In this document: piece by piece, positions 14,233 through 18,058 of the stretch
How positions within the stretch are numbered: position 1 is the first letter of the stretch
Layout of the letters: each line of letters opens with the position of its first letter
Assembly (NCBI GenBank): GCA_910584385.1
Contig: CAJUAK010000017.1
Span: forward strand, 1-18,058
Origin: an uncultured Alphaproteobacteria bacterium
GTDB taxonomy: Bacteria; Pseudomonadota; Alphaproteobacteria; RF32; CAG-239
Direction: 5' to 3'
Length of the DNA stretch: 18,058 nt
Translations under genes and position numbers: made by a program
Notes under the pieces: model-generated
The model's database searches: none
Seen by the model: the letters and a program-made list of their open reading frames with translations, nothing else
What the model was told of the DNA's origin: nothing

Positions 14233-15515
14233 TGAAAAAAGTTTCATGCAATTATATTTTTCTTTTTTTGTATCTGCCGTTGTATTGCCTATTGGGCGGG
14301 TGCTCTTCGGAGTGGGTTTCCCAGATGTTCTCGTCTTCACCGGCAGAACAAAGGGTTGAAAACAGCCTGCCGCAAAGCACGGTTTCCCAGCCTGAAAAAA
14401 ATATTATCCGCACGCCTAAGGGGGCAAGTTCTTTAGATTTGGAAACGCCTTTGCGCTGCAGCGTCAACTGGAAAACCCAGCAAATGATATCGACCATTCC
14501 TTATAACATCAGGGCATTTAACATGGTGCGCAACGGCAGCAACGATATTTTGCCTAAGTTTGAGGTGAACGCTTTTTCATTTGAGACAATGCCTGCCGAA
14601 CGCGCACTTTTAAGGCTTACCAAAGAAGCCGGCATTAAACTGGTGGCGAAAGATTCGCCTTATGCCAGCATTTCCGCTGAGAATTTAAGCGGCGACTTGA
14701 GCGAAGTCATTAACATGATTTGCGATGCTGCGGAGATTTATTATTCCTATAATGCAAATAACAAAACCCTGCGCATCAGCCGCAAAGCGAATTTCAGCCT
14801 TTACGTGCCGCAATCGCGCCCTATCCTGCTGGCGATACTTGACGTGTTAAGGGGGGCCGGAATTACGAATTTCACTTCTGATTTTGAAGATTATTCCATT
14901 ACTTTTGAGGCGGATTTTGAACTGCACCAAAAGATTTTGAATCTGATTAATTATTTTGAAGAAAATCCCATTTTGATTGCTTTTGACGTTAATGTCTTTA
15001 GAATATATCCTTATAATAACCAGGATATTGATTGGCAGCAACTGCTGAATATTTTCAGTTTTGGAACAATTAAAAGCACAAAGACCGGCGTTTTAGGACG
15101 TGTTTTGACAACGTCGGACGACATTAACATGGCTTCGCTGAACGCATTCATCGGAAAACAAGGAAAAATTGTTCCAGTTGCCGAGGGAAAATTTGTAGTT
15201 CCGAACAATTGGTTCGCCCGTTTTGATGTTGGCAAATGCGGCGATAACCGTTCTATTGAATCTGACCTTTCGGTTTTGGCTAAGGCTTCTTTTGAGCAAG
15301 GAAACATGCTTTTCTCAAATGTTACGCTGGAAGCAACGAAAGGCGAGATTACCCAGTTTAGCATCCGCAGCCGCTTGGGGGAAAACTTCTTGATTATCGG
15401 CATTCCAAATGCCATATTTAATAAAAAGTCTCCAAAGTCTGAAACGATTGTTTTTATGGTGCCGAGAATTATCAGAACGCTTAAAACCAGCAAACACCTG
15501 CAGAACAATTTATAA
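14232..15515 (+). CDS. Secretin-like outer-membrane lipoprotein (type IVB pilus PilN-like)
   Basis: The 427-aa protein has a signal peptide with a lipobox, Leu-Gly-Gly-Cys (Cys24). After a flexible Ser/Pro linker, residues 112-182 match the STN domain of secretins: a FETMPAERALLRLTKEAGIK helix, an ISAENLSGDLSEVINMIC helix and a closing strand LRIS. A second small ring-type domain follows (about 183-245, ending LNLINYFEENP). The C-terminal half has the secretin beta pattern: an alternating strand FDVNVFRIYPY, an acidic turn, FSNVTLEATKGEITQF, and the final SETIVFMVPRIIR that matches the usual '..LlilltPrii'. It should form a multimeric outer-membrane channel. Lipidation and size resemble PilN/BfpB of type IVB pili more than general secretion GspD. 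No ATPase or pilin gene lies nearby, which is odd. Confidence 0.75.
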   Translation: MKKVSCNYIFLFLYLPLYCLLGGCSSEWVSQMFSSSPAEQRVENSLPQSTVSQPEKNIIRTPKGASSLDLETPLRCSVNWKTQQMISTIPYNIRAFNMVRNGSNDILPKFEVNAFSFETMPAERALLRLTKEAGIKLVAKDSPYASISAENLSGDLSEVINMICDAAEIYYSYNANNKTLRISRKANFSLYVPQSRPILLAILDVLRGAGITNFTSDFEDYSITFEADFELHQKILNLINYFEENPILIAFDVNVFRIYPYNNQDIDWQQLLNIFSFGTIKSTKTGVLGRVLTTSDDINMASLNAFIGKQGKIVPVAEGKFVVPNNWFARFDVGKCGDNRSIESDLSVLAKASFEQGNMLFSNVTLEATKGEITQFSIRSRLGENFLIIGIPNAIFNKKSPKSETIVFMVPRIIRTLKTSKHLQNNL

Positions 15516-15531
15516 TTAATGTGAGGAAAAC

Positions 15532-16227
15532 ATGGTTGATGAAAATAATATGAACGCTTCACAAAGCTTTGACCCGAACCGTCCGAGGCTAAAAAAAGTA
15601 AAACGCCCGGTAAGAAGGATTGCGCCGCAGCCTTCGCAGCCGATGTCTGCCTCTGTGCCGGCATCGCCATTTCAGGCGCCGGCAACGCAAGCGCAAAGCC
15701 AGCCGCAGCAGGATGCGGAATTTAACCTGGACGGTTATTTAGATGAAGTAAACCTGCCGAGTTTTGGAAATTCTGCAACGGTAAAAAGCAAACCCGAAGA
15801 AACGCCTCATTTTATTGATGATGCAGAATTAGACGCGGAATTTGGCATGCATCAGGGACAATTGCCGGCCTTTTTAACAAAAAATGTGCTCATCCTGATG
15901 GCTGTTGTCTTATTCTTGGCAGGGTTTACGATTGCAAAATTGTTCTTTACAGACCAAAAAATCGTCCGCAACGGGCTGCAAGGCGTTGTTGTTAATCCGG
16001 AAGTTCCGCAAGGGCGCGCCAGATGCGGCATTGCGGAAAAGACTCAGGGCTGCGTTTTGTATATTATGAACCCGCAGCGTCAGGAATTAAACGCCCGGGA
16101 TTTTTATGATTTGGCTTCGCAATTAACCGGACGCCAGCGTTTTGTGATTGAAACCGGAAATATGCGTTATTCAAATGTAAAAATACGCCCCGGCGATATC
16201 GTCCAATTAAACATTCCGCCTTTGTAA
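15532..16227 (+). CDS. Single-pass inner-membrane protein of the secretin cluster, unknown family
   Basis: The 231-aa protein has a basic, then Pro/Gln/Ala-rich cytoplasmic tail (1-60), an acidic linker (61-110), one transmembrane helix (about 118-139) and a periplasmic domain of about 90 residues. That domain has two Cys spaced by eight residues (CGIAEKTQGC), which may form a disulfide, and ends with VKIRPGDIVQLNIPPL. The layout of disordered N-tail, one helix and small periplasmic domain is that of connectors between inner and outer membrane rings (PilP- or TrbI/DotG-like in topology only). I see no family match. GAGGA lies before the ATG, 16 bases after the secretin-like gene, and a terminator follows, so it ends the cluster. 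Confidence 0.8.
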   Translation: MVDENNMNASQSFDPNRPRLKKVKRPVRRIAPQPSQPMSASVPASPFQAPATQAQSQPQQDAEFNLDGYLDEVNLPSFGNSATVKSKPEETPHFIDDAELDAEFGMHQGQLPAFLTKNVLILMAVVLFLAGFTIAKLFFTDQKIVRNGLQGVVVNPEVPQGRARCGIAEKTQGCVLYIMNPQRQELNARDFYDLASQLTGRQRFVIETGNMRYSNVKIRPGDIVQLNIPPL

Positions 16228-16255
16228 TTTTTTTTGCAAAAGCATTTATTCATTG

Positions 16256-16286
16256 CTTCCGCGGGTAAATATCTGCGGAAGTTTTT
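16256..16286 (+). terminator. Terminator closing the secretin cluster
   Basis: CTTCCGC (16256-16262) and GCGGAAG (16275-16281) pair around a 12-base loop and are followed by five T. Confidence 0.75.
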
Positions 16287-16377
16287 ATTTATCATAAAAC
16301 TTTTGCGATTCGGAAAAATATTGCCACAAATAAAATCTAATGTAATCAATTGGTTATATGCTTTCTTATCCATAAAT

Positions 16378-16406
16378 TTGACATTTGGAACAATATATGG
16401 TATTAT
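16378..16406 (+). promoter_or_regulatory. Promoter of the adhesin gene
   Basis: Perfect -35 TTGACA (16378-16383), 17-base spacer, -10 TATTAT (16401-16406). An overlapping TATAAT at 16404 is a second -10 option with a 20-base spacer. The ATG is about 38 bases downstream of the first -10 box, preceded by a GGGG ribosome-binding sequence. Confidence 0.65.
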
Positions 16407-16443
16407 AATTATATGTTTGTGTTATTATAATGTGGGGTAGAAT

Positions 16444-18058
16444 ATGGTAACGAATAGAATATTTGTTGCGGCTTTTCTTTTTTCCTTTGCTTTGCTTCCC
16501 TTTGCCGCAAGGGCTGATGTTCATGTCTCAACTTGGGCAGAACTTAAAAACGCTGTTGAAAACGGCAGTGGGGGTACAATTTATCTTGATAGAGATATCA
16601 CCGCGGATTTAAATTCTCCGATTACAAAATATGCCGCCGGCACAGTAATTGACGGGCAAGGTTTTAAACTCATTGGTCCGGAGCAAACCGGCGATACGAA
16701 AGTTAATGCTAACTTTTTTAAATTTCATACGGATTTTTCAAAAGATTATACTGAAGAACAAAGGTTAAAAATCCAAAATCTTGATTTTGAGAATGGTGTA
16801 TTTTTTTCTGAAACAAGCTATGTTTATGGCAGTGTTATTTATAATAAAGGTAACACGATTGGTGATATTATAGGGGATTTTACGGGGAATTATGCAAAAA
16901 TATCTACTATCTTTGGGGGCTCCATTTATAATAGTGGCACGATTGGAGATATTAGTGGAGACTTCACGGAAAACTATGCACAATCTGAAATTACTTTGGC
17001 TACAGGTGGTGCCATTTATAATAGAGGTGTGATTGGCAATATTTCGGGAGACTTTTGGGGCAACTTTGCACAATCTAAAAGATTTTCTGTTCGAGGAGGT
17101 GCTATTTATAACGAAGGTGAGCTAGGGGATATTGATGGAATTTTTTCTAATAATTACGTATCTGGTAAAGATTCTGCATCTGGCGGCGCTATTTATAATA
17201 GTAACAGAAGCACAATTGGAGATATTTCAGGGGATTTCTCTAGCAACTATGCCAAAGCTGAAACAAATTCTGCCTATGGCGGCGCTATTTATAATGGCGG
17301 TAAAATAGGTACCATATTAAACAGTAGCTTTTATAACAACTATGTGCAAACAGGTTCAACAAACATCCGTAATGTTAGAGGCGGGGCTATTTGGACAGAT
17401 AAAGATCTTCTTATCACAGCAGACAATGGCAAGTCTGAGTTTAGCGGCAATAAAATTATCTACAAAGATGACAAAGGCAACGACATTGAAAAATCCGAGG
17501 CGATTTATTTAGATGATGCCAATTTAAAACTTAATTCTATTAACAACGGTTTAATCAAGTTTGATGATGGCATCCACTCTGGATCCCAACGAGAAATACT
17601 TGAAGATGAGTTTGAGAGTAGGTTATCGCTTTTTGAAGAGATGAATTTTAAGATAGAGAAAAATGACAATAAATATATAATAAAGGATAAAGAAGATGAA
17701 AGAGATATTCTTCTTTATACAATAGAGCCAACGGAATCTAATACATATCTTTTGACATTGTATGGCGGTTTAATCACCATCACGGGCGACGCGAGCAGCC
17801 GCGTTGAGTTCAATGAGCAGATTGAGAATGTGGGGGCGATTGACGTAAGCGGTACGAATGTTGATGTTAATAAAGGCGTGTTCTATCGTTCGGTTACGCA
17901 TGATGGCGGGGTGTTGAACATTAATTCTGCTGCTGAAGATACGGTCGTTGACAACCTTGGTTTGGTTAATATTGCTTCTGGTGCCTCTACCAAGCGCAAC
18001 GCTGTTAATGACGGCGGCAAGATGATTGTCCATGCCGGCGGGCTTGCCGAAGACACCA
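16444..18058 (+). CDS. Partial Pmp-like autotransporter adhesin (N-terminal part)
   Basis: The frame opens at the ATG and stays open for 538 codons to the window edge. A signal peptide is cleaved after Ala-Arg-Ala (residue 24). Six units of about 30 residues follow (16828-17379), each with GG(A/S)IYN and an F-x-x-N motif (for example GGAIYNRGVIGNISGDF), then a seventh GGAI and an EFSGN. The GGAI/FxxN pairing is the signature of chlamydial-type polymorphic membrane proteins, whose passenger forms a beta-helix. After a divergent Lys/Asp/Glu-rich linker, the base composition rises sharply near 17760, and residues fit AIDA-like repeats (GGVLNINSAAEDTVVDNLG, then NDGGKMIVHAGGLAEDT). The outer-membrane beta-barrel expected of an autotransporter would lie beyond the window and is not seen. 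Likely a surface-exposed adhesin. Confidence 0.85.
   Translation, partial: MVTNRIFVAAFLFSFALLPFAARADVHVSTWAELKNAVENGSGGTIYLDRDITADLNSPITKYAAGTVIDGQGFKLIGPEQTGDTKVNANFFKFHTDFSKDYTEEQRLKIQNLDFENGVFFSETSYVYGSVIYNKGNTIGDIIGDFTGNYAKISTIFGGSIYNSGTIGDISGDFTENYAQSEITLATGGAIYNRGVIGNISGDFWGNFAQSKRFSVRGGAIYNEGELGDIDGIFSNNYVSGKDSASGGAIYNSNRSTIGDISGDFSSNYAKAETNSAYGGAIYNGGKIGTILNSSFYNNYVQTGSTNIRNVRGGAIWTDKDLLITADNGKSEFSGNKIIYKDDKGNDIEKSEAIYLDDANLKLNSINNGLIKFDDGIHSGSQREILEDEFESRLSLFEEMNFKIEKNDNKYIIKDKEDERDILLYTIEPTESNTYLLTLYGGLITITGDASSRVEFNEQIENVGAIDVSGTNVDVNKGVFYRSVTHDGGVLNINSAAEDTVVDNLGLVNIASGASTKRNAVNDGGKMIVHAGGLAEDT
16828..17379 (+). repeat. Six GGAI...FxxN passenger repeats
   Basis: The units begin with Gly-Ser-Val-Ile-Tyr-Asn and five GGSI/GGAIYN copies, each followed by a Gly-Asp-Ile-type strand and F-x-x-N. 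The units are diverged in DNA, so they are conserved at protein level and not recently copied. Confidence 0.85.

Noticed and set aside
16234..16440. 68-aa plus-strand frame between the secretin cluster and the adhesin
   Set aside because: It runs through the terminator hairpin at 16256-16286 and the promoter at 16378-16406 and shows no ribosome-binding site.
17770..18033. 87-aa minus-strand frame in the adhesin
   Set aside because: It is antisense to a continuous secreted-protein frame with recognisable repeats.
1..18058. tRNA, rRNA genes or insertion sequences
   Set aside because: I saw no cloverleaf-like or rRNA-like stretches, no transposase motifs and no terminal inverted repeats flanking genes.

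Overview
The window is an AT-rich stretch of a Gram-negative genome with outer-membrane traits: a LolA lipoprotein carrier, two lipobox lipoproteins, a secretin-like protein and an autotransporter-type adhesin. The lolA-xthA pair (2 bases apart) and a PTS made of a mannose-type EIIA next to HPr are both arrangements I associate with Alphaproteobacteria. An AT-rich, probably host-associated alphaproteobacterium is my inference; no rRNA is visible to confirm it.

Layout. 1-297 is non-coding and holds a near-consensus minus-strand promoter firing out of the left edge. 298-1525 carries a small lipoprotein and an alpha/beta-hydrolase-fold protein that has lost its catalytic serine. 1622-4016 carries a two-helix membrane peptide overlapping a large polytopic membrane protein resembling VirB6/TrbL of type IV secretion. 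4027-5772 (minus) is an ABC exporter. Its promoter overlaps that of a plus-strand cluster at 5860-7900: an unknown 142-aa protein, PTS EIIA(Man), HPr and a beta-class DNA methyltransferase. A 36-aa Ser/Cys peptide with its own terminator follows (8009-8165), then lolA and xthA, then a double-HTH XRE regulator with a degenerate S24-like C-terminus (9783-10754).

The most distinctive region is 10897-16227, a tight four-gene cluster closed by a terminator. It encodes an 898-aa acidic protein with 78-bp tandem repeats centred on W-E-Y, a 194-aa soluble protein, a secretin-like outer-membrane lipoprotein with an STN-type domain, and a single-pass inner-membrane protein with a Pro/Gln-rich cytoplasmic tail. 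Gene order and topology suggest parts of an envelope-spanning machine (type IVB-pilus or type IV-secretion-like) with unrecognised cytoplasmic components. This is the best candidate for an undescribed system here.

From 16444 to the right edge an open reading frame with its own strong promoter encodes the N-terminal part of a large surface adhesin. Its passenger carries GGAI/FxxN repeats like chlamydial Pmp proteins, then switches abruptly to a GC-richer AIDA-like repeat module.
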